From an uncultured bacterium (GTDB taxonomy: Bacteria; Cloacimonadota; Cloacimonadia; Cloacimonadales; Cloacimonadaceae), in assembly GCA_938009275.1 (NCBI GenBank), contig CALLHY010000015.1, positions 1 through 42,642 of the forward strand: 42,642 nucleotides of DNA, in the 5' to 3' direction. The position numbers were made by a program, and so were the translations under genes. The notes below the pieces were generated by a model. That model was not told the origin of the DNA. It made no database searches and was given only the letters and a program-made list of their open reading frames with translations. Positions 1 through 5,540 of this stretch are shown here, piece after piece. Within the stretch, counting starts at the first letter, position 1, and each line of letters begins with the position of its first letter.

Positions 1-54
1 ATGGTTGTCATGGTTGTCATGGTTGTCATGGTTGTCATGGTTGTCATGGTTGTC
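1..54. repeat. 9-bp tandem repeat, six copies
   Basis: The unit ATGGTTGTC is repeated six times without error and may continue beyond the left edge. On the minus strand it is in frame with the gene starting at 339 and encodes Asp-Asn-His (DNH) repeats. The unit is a multiple of three, so copy-number changes would keep the frame. Confidence 0.9.
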
Positions 55-339
55 AGTGGGTTCGCATGGTTCGCCAATCTGGTTCGTCATAATCGGTTCG
101 TCAATCTGGTTCGCCATTATTGGTTCGCCAATCTGGTTCGCCATTATTGGTTCGTCAATCTGGTTCGCCATTATTGGTTCGTCAATCTGAATGAAGTATG
201 CTACTTGCCCAGGTCTTTTAGGGTGTGGCTTAACTATTGCCTGAAGCTTTCCTTTTGTAATAGCCTTTTGGACAGCCCTTGGGCTTATGCCTTTACGGGC
301 AGCATATTCCGAGACGGAAAGAAGTTTGAGATCACTCAT
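1..339 (-). CDS. Helix-turn-helix protein with tandem-repeat region, 3' end off window (possible transposase N-terminus)
   Basis: Reading leftward from ATG at 339 there are 113 codons without a stop to the window edge. GGAGGT lies six bases before the start. Residues 5 to 33 form a predicted DNA-binding helix-turn-helix (SVSEYAARKGISPRAVQKAI). The arrangement 'EYAA..GIS.RAVQKAI.KGKL' followed by a basic stretch resembles the N-terminal DNA-binding domain of Mu-type transposases and of excisionases. From residue 50 the protein becomes repetitive: four and a half copies of the nonapeptide QIDEPIMAN (with variants), a short link, then six DNH tripeptides up to the edge. Only the N-terminal part is visible, so transposase is a guess. 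The repeats could be a flexible linker before a catalytic domain or the whole C-terminus. Confidence 0.6.
   Translation of the reverse strand, partial: MSDLKLLSVSEYAARKGISPRAVQKAITKGKLQAIVKPHPKRPGQVAYFIQIDEPIMANQIDEPIMANQIGEPIMANQIDEPIMTNQIGEPCEPTDNHDNHDNHDNHDNHDNH
68..189. repeat. 27-bp tandem repeat, four and a half copies
   Basis: Units at 68-94, 95-121, 122-148, 149-175 and a partial 176-189 differ at only a few positions (GCC/GTC alternation and an AATC/TATT change). Read on the minus strand they encode the nonapeptide QIDEPIMAN or close variants in frame with the gene starting at 339. The copies are head-to-tail with no spacers, so this is not a CRISPR array. Confidence 0.9.
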
Positions 340-370
340 ACCAGAACCTCCACTCCCAAAAATTTGGAGC

Positions 371-392
371 GGGCAGAATTCCGGAACTGCCC
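371..392. promoter_or_regulatory. Inverted repeat GGGCAG-CTGCCC, possible operator
   Basis: GGGCAG (371-376) and CTGCCC (387-392) flank a core containing the palindrome TTCCGGAA. It lies just upstream of the leftward helix-turn-helix gene, in the 225-base gap between two divergent phage genes. It could be an operator or a transcript hairpin; only the symmetry is seen. Confidence 0.35.
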
Positions 393-420
393 ACTCCCAG
401 GGAGGTATGTGTGTGCAAGA

Positions 421-488
421 TTAGCGAAGGGGCAAGTGTTCGGATTACCGATCTGTGGCTTGCGCAAGTCCCAATGCCCCTTCGTTAA
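421..488. other. Long inverted repeat in divergent phage intergenic region
   Basis: The 14-base arms at 421-434 and 475-488 match at 13 positions, and the odd one can form a G-U pair. Core of the arm: CGAAGGGGCA / TGCCCCTTCG. The 40-base loop contains a second palindrome, CTTGCGCAAG (459-468). With the inverted repeat at 371-392 and the leader at 499-564, the gap between 339 and 565 is packed with symmetrical elements, as expected for a phage control region. It could be a structured RNA, a bidirectional terminator or a protein-binding site. Confidence 0.4.
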
Positions 489-498
489 TACTGCAGGG

Positions 499-564
499 TT
501 GACAGAAAAGGGGGATACTCCCAACTTGGAGAGTAAGCTAAAACCAAGAATAAAGGAGTATCCC
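499..564 (+). promoter_or_regulatory. TTGACA leader with hairpin that overlaps the ribosome binding site
   Basis: TTGACA (499-504) is a good -35 hexamer, but no clear -10 is seen 17 bases on. GGGATACTCC (512-521) is the exact reverse complement of GGAGTATCCC (555-564), which contains the ribosome binding site GGAG of the gene at 565. Pairing would hide the ribosome binding site. A related leader stands before the gene at 2155, with the shared block GTTGACARAAAAGGGG. Confidence 0.4.
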
Positions 565-927
565 ATGAATATCTACCGATCTAAGTATGTTGAACTAAAG
601 CCGGTATTAGCATTAGTTGACCAGAGGTTGAGGGAACTAAACGAAAGCTTTCCTGAGTTCCCGGAGATGATAAGGGGTTTATCACGCGGACAGCGAGTCC
701 CTTATCTGCAGGAACCTGCAACTCGTGAACCGGTACCGAAGCAAGACGTCCCAAGAGCCTGGTTCCATGTTTATATACGGTTATGCTACATCCACGAGAC
801 ATTAGTAATGCCCGGGGGCAATAAGCTGATCTTATTAAAGACACCAGACGGAACGGAGTATGACGATCTGGATGGGCTGGTGTACGAAGCCGATCTTTCG
901 ATGGGATTGATGATTGGCGATGCATAG
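565..927 (+). CDS. Phage protein of unknown function, 120 aa
   Basis: I do not recognise this protein. The start at 565 is chosen because AGGAG (554-558) lies seven bases upstream; the same frame is open further left but only through intergenic sequence and the minus-strand tandem repeats. The product is soluble, with no membrane segment or Cys pair, a basic, Pro-rich middle ('EPATREPVPKQDVPRAW') and an acidic C-terminal end. It converges on the leftward gene ending at 930, two bases away. The leader can form a hairpin over the ribosome binding site, suggesting translational or operator control. A small early regulatory role is possible but unproven. Confidence 0.6.
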   Translation: MNIYRSKYVELKPVLALVDQRLRELNESFPEFPEMIRGLSRGQRVPYLQEPATREPVPKQDVPRAWFHVYIRLCYIHETLVMPGGNKLILLKTPDGTEYDDLDGLVYEADLSMGLMIGDA

Positions 928-929
928 TA

Positions 930-1541
930 TTATCCTTCATTGGTAGCCTGCTTGATTGACTTTGCCAGGATTTCCTTTTGCTCAGGGTCGAGGTAAAAGG
1001 CATCATCATCTAATTCGGCCATGAAGTCATTGAGGACTTCCTTGATGCTTTCCACGTTTACGCGGTGAAACAGCTTGCGTAGCGAGGTGAGATAATATGC
1101 CTTGGCAGTAGGTTTGCCTTGTAGTTCGGCGACATCTTTTTGCTTTTCTTCAAGGGAGTTTAATTCCTTCGCCATTTCCCTGCTGTTAAGAGCCATGGCG
1201 GCCTCTTTAATATTAGAGTGCGAGGAAGGAACGTAAGGGAGAGCATGCCCTCCGCGGAGGGAAAAGAACCAGTATGGCTCACCTTCGCTGATGCCGTCTG
1301 CCCACTGCTCTATTTGAGCCAGGCTGATGCCGATAATAACGCTACTTGAGCTTACTGCAACTGATATTAGTATGCTGGAAGCCATAATTGCCGGAACGTT
1401 TGCCAGCCTCTCGGCTATTATAATGGCTTCTAAAAAGGCAGTTTCATTATCAATCAGGTGCTGTTCGAAATACTCCTGGGATGCTTCAGTATCCACAGGA
1501 AGGTTAATAATAAGGGGGGTGCTACGTAGTAATGAATTCAT
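930..1541 (-). CDS. Phage early-region protein of unknown function, 203 aa
   Basis: Last gene of a leftward group (2035 to 930). AAGGAGA lies about six bases before the ATG at 1541, and the start overlaps the end of the upstream gene by 20 bases, suggesting translational coupling. Residues 35 to 80 are hydrophobic and Ser/Val/Ile-rich ('IIIAERLANVPAIMASSILISVAVSSSSVIIGISL') and could be buried or a membrane hairpin. Residues 115 to 200 are helical and charged ('REMAKELNSLEEKQKDVAEL', a likely coiled coil), ending in an acidic stretch. No known family is recognised. Confidence 0.6.
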   Translation of the reverse strand: MNSLLRSTPLIINLPVDTEASQEYFEQHLIDNETAFLEAIIIAERLANVPAIMASSILISVAVSSSSVIIGISLAQIEQWADGISEGEPYWFFSLRGGHALPYVPSSHSNIKEAAMALNSREMAKELNSLEEKQKDVAELQGKPTAKAYYLTSLRKLFHRVNVESIKEVLNDFMAELDDDAFYLDPEQKEILAKSIKQATNEG

Positions 1542-1803
1542 GATTTTCTCCTTGATATGTGGTTACATGATCTGGTAATGGGCACTCAGGTAGGGTGCCG
1601 CCATTTACAACGGGCTCTACAACGCTGGCATAGGTGCGGTGTTGCAGGTTGTTTTGGGGGTTGTTCCAGGTGGTGAAGATCAGCTTGCAACAGGGGACGG
1701 ATCGGAAGCCCTGGGGGACACGCACAGCCTGGCTGATGCGGTTTGGGCAATCCTTACATCCACTGATCGGCAAGCTGATGATGGCATTTGAAAAGAGCTT
1801 CAT
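1522..1803 (-). CDS. Small Cys-containing phage protein, 93 aa
   Basis: Leftward gene with AAGGAC upstream of the ATG at 1803, overlapping the next gene (930-1541) by 20 bases. The N-terminal half has a CxxC (CKDC) and, about 20 residues later, an adjacent CC pair, which could bind a metal; a further Cys is in 'PECPLPDH'. Length and cysteines resemble small zinc-binding phage early proteins, but the family is not recognised. A short hairpin-forming repeat (1820-1848) separates it from the gene upstream. Confidence 0.55.
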   Translation of the reverse strand: MKLFSNAIISLPISGCKDCPNRISQAVRVPQGFRSVPCCKLIFTTWNNPQNNLQHRTYASVVEPVVNGGTLPECPLPDHVTTYQGENHEFITT

Positions 1804-1819
1804 GTAATGTCCTTTTGCT

Positions 1820-1848
1820 GTGTGGTCGGATCGGCGTCCGACCCTACG
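1820..1848. repeat. Dispersed 29-bp hairpin repeat, copy 1
   Basis: This copy and the one at 2700-2728 match at 26 of 29 bases (consensus core GTGTGGnCGGAnCGGCGTCCG, then nCCCTACG). Here GGTCGGA and TCCGACC form a perfect 7-bp stem around TCGGCG. It sits between two leftward genes, 1822 being in the leader of the 93-aa gene. The copy at 2700 keeps pairing by a G-U at the changed position. Confidence 0.6.
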
Positions 1849-2035
1849 ACGCCTTTGCTTGCAGGTAGCTGGTTATTTTGCGGCGCATTTCTACTGCGGG
1901 TCGGTAACCCTGGAGGATTTCGACCAGGTATTGGTAGTAGATGCCGGTATCGCGAGATAGCTGCGCCTTGGATATCTTGCGCCGGGCAAGCTCTGCCCGG
2001 ATTTCTTCTGCGCTAAGGATGGACTTAGATTTCAT
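1844..2035 (-). CDS. Cro/Ner-like helix-turn-helix regulator, 63 aa
   Basis: First gene of the leftward group, with AAGGAG upstream of the ATG at 2035. The 63-aa product is essentially one helix-turn-helix: 'SAEEIRAELARRKISKAQLSRDTGIYYQYLVEILQGYRPAVEMRRKI' has the XRE/Cro pattern (A-Q-L-S-x-x-T-G, then recognition helix, then the EIL.GYRP turn). Such small proteins in phages repress or modulate early transcription, as Cro or Ner do. It is encoded divergently from the gene at 2155; the shared 119-base gap holds TTGACA and a hairpin, a likely target for it. Confidence 0.7.
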   Translation of the reverse strand: MKSKSILSAEEIRAELARRKISKAQLSRDTGIYYQYLVEILQGYRPAVEMRRKITSYLQAKAS

Positions 2036-2066
2036 ATAAACTCCTTATAGGTGACAAAGTTACAAG

Positions 2067-2085
2067 GTGATAAAGTGATGATGTG
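2067..2085. repeat. 19-bp repeat shared with position 42318
   Basis: The 19 bases starting GTGATAAAGTGATG are identical at 2067-2085 and 42318-42336, in a prophage intergenic gap and after the beta-helix gene respectively. Both copies sit in low-complexity GTGATG-rich sequence, so this is one of several short dispersed repeats of this genome. Confidence 0.6.
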
Positions 2086-2086
2086 G

Positions 2087-2154
2087 TTGACAAAAAAGGG
2101 GACGCTCCCCATGCTGGGATAACACACAAATAAGCGCATAAGGAGCGTGAGAAG
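2087..2154 (+). promoter_or_regulatory. TTGACA leader with hairpin reaching the ribosome binding site, copy 2
   Basis: TTGACA at 2087-2092 begins GTTGACAAAAAAGGGG, matching the leader at 497-512 in 15 of 16 bases. ACGCTCC (2102-2108) is complementary to GGAGCGT (2142-2148), which contains the ribosome binding site of the gene at 2155. As at 499-564, the left arm lies next to the -35-like hexamer and the right arm overlaps the ribosome binding site, although the arm sequences differ. Confidence 0.4.
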
Positions 2155-2601
2155 ATGATTATTGATCTCAGAGAGAGCAAACTTGACATGATGGAATTTT
2201 GGATTACTAAGAAACAATTGCAGATGATGGTAAAAGCAAGGCTGTATGAGCTTTTTGGATTGGACAAAGATATGGGAAAAAAGCGATATACAGATAATGA
2301 ATACATGGAAGCATTGAGAGGTACAATTACGTTTGAAGCGGATTCCTTGATGGATATCTTTGAGGATTTTGCCAAGGCAAGCCGTGAGAAACAAGACATG
2401 ATAGCTTCCTTCATCCGTTATCGCTTTCTACACTACTTTGGTGAGCAAGTAAGAACCTTTTTTGGGAATGGCTTTAAAGATATGCTTGTAGCCAAGCTGC
2501 TGAAGGATGCCGAGACCAGCCTCATTTTTGATATCACAAGCAAACTGCCCCAAGAAACCAATAAATATAGTTTGTTTGGGAGGAATGACCGAGAGGATTG
2601 A
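2155..2601 (+). CDS. Phage protein of unknown function, 148 aa
   Basis: Start supported by AAGGAG nine bases upstream (2141-2146). The protein is predicted to be largely helical and soluble, with a basic N-terminal third ('TKKQLQMMVKARLYELFGL') and aromatic-rich centre ('FIRYRFLHYFGEQVRTFFGNGF'). I recognise no family. It is divergent from the Cro-like gene at 2035 and its leader shares the AAGGAGYGTGAGAAGATG start context with the gene at 2812, suggesting the leaders arose by duplication. A minus-strand open frame (2428-2754) overlaps its 3' part. Confidence 0.6.
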   Translation: MIIDLRESKLDMMEFWITKKQLQMMVKARLYELFGLDKDMGKKRYTDNEYMEALRGTITFEADSLMDIFEDFAKASREKQDMIASFIRYRFLHYFGEQVRTFFGNGFKDMLVAKLLKDAETSLIFDITSKLPQETNKYSLFGRNDRED

Positions 2602-2754
2602 CTCTAAGTGGTTCTTCATCCGCTCAATAACACAACGTTGTTTTGGGCTGTTGCAATTATTCACAGCTTCGACGATGGCGTTTTGCGAAAGGGTTTGAGG
2701 TGTGGGCGGAACGGCGTCCGTCCCTACGTTTTGAACTTTGTGCTTGACATTCAT
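2428..2754 (-). CDS. Doubtful leftward open frame, 108 aa
   Basis: Starts at ATG 2754 inside the 57-bp direct repeat, so its first residues (MNVKHK) match those of the gene starting at 3395 (MYVKHK). AAAGGCGG upstream could be a ribosome binding site. The first 51 codons lie outside other genes; the rest is antisense to the gene at 2155-2601. The hairpin repeat at 2700-2728 falls within its early codons, which argues against a conserved protein. No family is recognised. It may be a real but young or degenerate gene, or simply an open frame. Confidence 0.25.
   Translation of the reverse strand: MNVKHKVQNVGTDAVPPTPQTLSQNAIVEAVNNCNSPKQRCVIERMKNHLESILSVIPPKQTIFIGFLGQFACDIKNEAGLGILQQLGYKHIFKAIPKKGSYLLTKVV
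2700..2728. repeat. Dispersed 29-bp hairpin repeat, copy 2
   Basis: Second copy of the element at 1820-1848, with three substitutions. One arm base has changed, but pairing is kept as a G-U pair in GGGCGGA / TCCGTCC, so the hairpin is maintained. Confidence 0.6.
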
Positions 2755-2793
2755 AATAACCGCCTTTTTATGTAGTCTATGTGTATAGGGACA
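2737..2793. repeat. 57-bp direct repeat with divergent control signals, copy 1
   Basis: Identical to 3378-3434 at 55 of 57 positions. It contains TTGACA (2744-2749) pointing right, and pointing left an AAAGGCGG ribosome-binding-like site followed by an ATG (2754). It stands before the gene at 2812. The open frame that begins within it in both copies (MCIGT...) comes from the repeat and is not taken as the true protein start. Confidence 0.8.
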
Positions 2794-2811
2794 TTTAAGG
2801 AGTGTGAGAAG

Positions 2812-3168
2812 ATGGATAAAGTATGCCCAATGGCAAATGGGAAGCCGTGCTTAGGCAAAGAATGTATATTTTGGATGGGATTTGAGGTAGCTTGCATCTT
2901 CATTGAGAGCTACCTTCACTCTCTGCAATCGACTGTACGAATTTCGCCATATGTGCTCTCACACATTTCTCATGCCGTCGAATCTGACGCATTTGACGCT
3001 GGAGCAGCGACAGAGATTGTGGAGAGGATGCACCAGGACTTACTTGCTTCTCTGCGGATGTTTCGGTATCTGGAAGACAACCCGATTTACCCGAAAGCAA
3101 AGAAGAAGATGATTCGGGAGATGCGCCTGAAGCTGAAGCAGGAGATGCAGGAATTTGGGGATGATTAG
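2812..3168 (+). CDS. Cys-rich N-terminus phage protein, 118 aa
   Basis: Start at 2812 chosen because AAGGAG is nine bases upstream in the context AAGGAGTGTGAGAAGATG, nearly the same as before the gene at 2155. The N-terminus has a cysteine cluster, C5, C13 and C18 (MDKVCPMANGKPCLGKEC), which could bind metal, followed by a helical region and a Lys-rich C-terminal end. Function is unknown. It ends tail-to-tail with the leftward gene 3165-3395, the stop codons overlapping by a few bases. Confidence 0.6.
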   Translation: MDKVCPMANGKPCLGKECIFWMGFEVACIFIESYLHSLQSTVRISPYVLSHISHAVESDAFDAGAATEIVERMHQDLLASLRMFRYLEDNPIYPKAKKKMIREMRLKLKQEMQEFGDD

Positions 3169-3395
3169 GCTTTGGTTTCATGGGCTTGCTCCTTATAAAT
3201 TAGACAGATTAGCTTGGCTTGATAGCGTTCGTACTGATGGCATTTTGCCCGTGCCCGCTCCCTGACCCTTACATCAGCATGGAAATACTGTGGCATGTAC
3301 TTACACAAGCGCATACGAGCTGTTCTTAACTCACGCTCCAATGCTTTTTGCAGCATGCCGGATGCACTATTGCGAAGTTTGTGCTTGACATACAT
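3165..3395 (-). CDS. Small basic phage protein, 76 aa
   Basis: Begins at ATG 3395 inside the second copy of the 57-bp repeat, with AAAGGCGG upstream. The 76-aa product is strongly basic and helical ('LERELRTARMRLCKYMPQYFHADVRVRERARAKCHQYERYQAKL'), as for nucleic-acid-binding or small early phage proteins; no family is recognised. Its 3' end overlaps that of the convergent gene at 2812 by four bases. A longer frame reaching 3476 would run through the repressor operator and is less likely. Confidence 0.45.
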   Translation of the reverse strand: MYVKHKLRNSASGMLQKALERELRTARMRLCKYMPQYFHADVRVRERARAKCHQYERYQAKLICLIYKEQAHETKA

Positions 3396-3434
3396 AATAA
3401 CCGCCTTTTTTTGTAGTCTATGTGTATAGGGACA
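3378..3434. repeat. 57-bp direct repeat with divergent control signals, copy 2
   Basis: Second copy of the element at 2737-2793 (two differences). It carries TTGACA (3385-3390) pointing right towards the repressor gene, and the start of the leftward gene at 3395. No clear -10 hexamer is seen at the standard spacing. Confidence 0.8.
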
Positions 3435-3438
3435 AGAT

Positions 3439-3483
3439 ACAAGGTTTGTGTATCGTGTCAAGCAGAAAATACACAAATCTTGT
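3439..3483. promoter_or_regulatory. Inverted-repeat operator upstream of repressor
   Basis: The arms at 3439-3453 and 3469-3483 are 15 bases long and complementary at 14 positions (core TTTGTGTAT / ATACACAAA). A further GATAC-GTATC symmetry lies at 3436-3454. Placed 15 bases before the repressor start and just after the 57-bp repeat, this is where an autoregulated phage repressor would bind. The binding itself is inferred. Confidence 0.55.
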
Positions 3484-3497
3484 ATGCGAGGGATTAC

Positions 3498-4154
3498 ATG
3501 TCAGTTCCAAGCAGAGTTAAACAGCTTATAATGCAATGTGATATGACGCAGAAGAAATTTGCTGAATCGATAGATATAAGCCCTGCAAGACTCAATAATT
3601 ACTTAGCATCGCTTTCAAAGATACCTCAAGACATCCTTGTAAAGATATCTGAAGTCCATCATGTAAACCTGAACTGGCTAATAACCGGCAAGGGGCCGAT
3701 GTTTCAGGAGTTGATTCCGATGGATGCGAGCATACTAACGGACACGATCCGGTTGCCTATAAGCGCGGAGATAGCCGCGGGAGAGCCATGCGAGGTGGTG
3801 TTAGACGAGCCATTGGGTTATCTGAATATCCCGCGGGCACTGCTTAATCTTCCTCCGCCGTACTTTATGTTTCGGGTGAAGGGGCGTAGCATGGAACCGC
3901 ACATACTGCACGGGGACATTGTGATATGCAGCCAGACATATCCCGCACCACATGAGCTGAGCGGAAAGATAATGGCATTTAGGACGCATGATGGGATAAC
4001 GCTGAAGAAGCTATTTTTGGATGATAAGAACCGGATAATGTGGCTGATGCCAATAAACCATGAGTTTAGCCCCGTACCCTATGATGAAGATGGCGAGGAG
4101 ATTGTGATGATAGGGCTGCTGGATATAGCGATACGGAGTTTTAACAGGGAGTAG
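3498..4154 (+). CDS. S24/LexA-like phage repressor, 218 aa
   Basis: Lysogeny repressor of the CI/LexA type. The N-terminal 65 residues form a Cro/CI helix-turn-helix ('MTQKKFAESIDISPARLNNYLASLSKIP'), followed by a linker and an S24 self-cleavage domain. Visible active-site features are the Ala94-Gly95 cleavage site in EIAAGEP, Ser131 in GRSMEPHILHGD and the likely base Lys170 in GITLKKL. This predicts RecA-stimulated autocleavage and SOS induction. Start 3498 is preferred (GAGGG five bases upstream); an upstream ATG at 3420 would translate the operator. An inverted repeat just upstream suggests autoregulation. The downstream gene starts five bases after its stop, so both are probably co-transcribed in the lysogen. 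Confidence 0.85.
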   Translation: MSVPSRVKQLIMQCDMTQKKFAESIDISPARLNNYLASLSKIPQDILVKISEVHHVNLNWLITGKGPMFQELIPMDASILTDTIRLPISAEIAAGEPCEVVLDEPLGYLNIPRALLNLPPPYFMFRVKGRSMEPHILHGDIVICSQTYPAPHELSGKIMAFRTHDGITLKKLFLDDKNRIMWLMPINHEFSPVPYDEDGEEIVMIGLLDIAIRSFNRE

Positions 4155-4159
4155 GAAGG

Positions 4160-5242
4160 ATGATATACTTTCTTGTTTTTGTGTCTTTTATCGTGGTGGC
4201 ATACATCGTATGGAAAAAGGACAGAAGGGATCATGGGGTTTCTCTGCCAACACTATCAACAGATATAGAAAAGGGCAGCCCCTCGGATAGGGAGAGTGAG
4301 AACAACATTCCTCTTACTATCAATTTGTCAGATGTATTGTCGCTTGGTACAGAGAAGACTTTGAGCAGTGATATTAGTATGGTTGGTGGGAGAACAGTAT
4401 GGATAAAGTCTCTTGGTTTCGATGGAGTATATAGCACTTCTCCTAATGAACGCTATATAGTGGCAACTAGCGACACACATAGAGAAGGAAAGCGAAGAGT
4501 AAACGGAAGAGTAGTCTTTATTGATCAGACATCAGTTTTGTACGACAAGGAGATGCAGAGACCACATGATGCAAAGGTAACAAATAATGGTGATGTTATT
4601 GTTAATGATTGGTTGAATACGACTAACCCAGCAGGTGAATTCTATGTAATTGACAAGTATGGTTCGATTAGGATTAAGTATCCTGTAAAAGCATCATTAT
4701 GTAGTAACGACATCTCTATAAATGGGATTTATGCTGCATTCGCTACTGTTGGTGATGGCATTGAATCAGATAGTGATGCCACATTTCTCTTTGATATTCA
4801 GGAGTACAAACTCATATCAAAGATAGGGTACTCATCTGTTGACTTTAGGATAGACGAAGTGAGTAAAACTATCCATTTTGATGAAGCGAGTTTGCATACA
4901 GTTTTCTCTTTCAATGGTGAATGTCTTTTGGGGCATGATCCAACAAACCCTTCTTGGCTTAAGCACTGTAGTGGGTATGATTTGTACACGGTTCTATCTG
5001 CAGAACTTGCCCAACTTGAAGAGACCACCATAGATAACATTGATTATGACTACTTCATTTTACATTTTAAGGAAGCTATACATAGGATACCCTCAGACAA
5101 CTGGAAATCGAAAATTCTAATCCATCTTGGGGATATCTACCAGAAGATCAACCTCCTGGACGAAGCAAAACAAAGCTATCTTGATGCCATTGCTATTAAC
5201 CCCAATGCACCGGTTAAAAGGAAATTAAGCAAGTTAAGTTAG
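4160..5242 (+). CDS. Membrane-anchored propeller/TPR protein, likely lysogenic cargo gene
   Basis: A 360-aa protein not recognised as a phage structural or replication protein. Residues 2 to 20 are one membrane segment followed by a basic stop-transfer (WKKDRRD). Residues 60 to 270 are strand-rich with repeated short hydrophobic strands ('ERYIVATSD', 'GDVIVNDW', 'GEFYVIDKYG', 'ATFLFDI'), like an irregular beta-propeller. The C-terminal 60 residues hold a TPR-like helix pair ('ILIHLGDIYQKINLLDEAKQSYLDAIAINP'). The gene follows the repressor by five bases and ends before two terminators, the place for a gene expressed in the lysogen. It is A+T-rich compared with the structural genes, suggesting separate acquisition. 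Role unknown; superinfection exclusion or another host effect is possible. Confidence 0.6.
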   Translation: MIYFLVFVSFIVVAYIVWKKDRRDHGVSLPTLSTDIEKGSPSDRESENNIPLTINLSDVLSLGTEKTLSSDISMVGGRTVWIKSLGFDGVYSTSPNERYIVATSDTHREGKRRVNGRVVFIDQTSVLYDKEMQRPHDAKVTNNGDVIVNDWLNTTNPAGEFYVIDKYGSIRIKYPVKASLCSNDISINGIYAAFATVGDGIESDSDATFLFDIQEYKLISKIGYSSVDFRIDEVSKTIHFDEASLHTVFSFNGECLLGHDPTNPSWLKHCSGYDLYTVLSAELAQLEETTIDNIDYDYFILHFKEAIHRIPSDNWKSKILIHLGDIYQKINLLDEAKQSYLDAIAINPNAPVKRKLSKLS

Positions 5243-5261
5243 TTAAGATACACTCTTTGTT

Positions 5262-5286
5262 AACCCCCGGTTTTGCAGGGTTATTT
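5262..5286 (+). terminator. Weak hairpin terminator after cargo gene
   Basis: AACCC (5262-5266) pairs with GGGTT (5278-5282), followed by ATTTT. It lies 20 bases after the stop of the cargo gene. The stem is short, so termination may rely on the stronger hairpin at 5364. Confidence 0.4.
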
Positions 5287-5363
5287 TGTGTCTGAATTCC
5301 GGCCTCCGCCAGAAAGACAGGTGGGTTTTTGAAAGGCGAATAAAGAAGTACCGGTTAGATTTT

Positions 5364-5391
5364 AACCCCGGCAAGTCCGGGGTTTTTCTTT
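5364..5391 (+). terminator. Rho-independent terminator between lysogeny and structural modules
   Basis: AACCCCGG (5364-5371) and CCGGGGTT (5377-5384) form a perfect 8-bp stem around a 5-base loop, and the right arm runs into TTTTCTTTTT. It separates repressor and cargo transcription from the rightward structural operon. No convincing promoter hexamers are seen in the remaining 150 bases before the gene at 5541 (TATACT at 5465-5470 lacks a matching -35). Confidence 0.85.
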
Positions 5392-5540
5392 TTAGGGCAA
5401 AAATTTAGCCCGCTTCAGAAAAGGGTTTGCGGCACAAAAGTGCATATATAACAAATCTGCACGCTATACTTTGACAGCATGAGCAGCTTTTACAAAGCTG
5501 AAGCCATCGATAAGGACATAAGGTTCCGAAGGAGGAAAAG

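Noticed and set aside
1..189. Possible CRISPR array at the left edge
   Set aside because: The repeats are head-to-tail without spacers, have short units (9 and 27 bases), and are in frame with a coding sequence.
1..564. Long plus-strand open frame beginning MVVMVV at the window start
   Set aside because: It is the antisense of the tandem repeats of the leftward gene and of an intergenic control region. The ribosome binding site and true gene start are at 565.
5465..5476. TATACT followed by TTGACA before the structural operon as promoter
   Set aside because: The hexamers are in the wrong order and neither has a partner at 16 to 18 bases. A phage late promoter needing an activator is equally possible.
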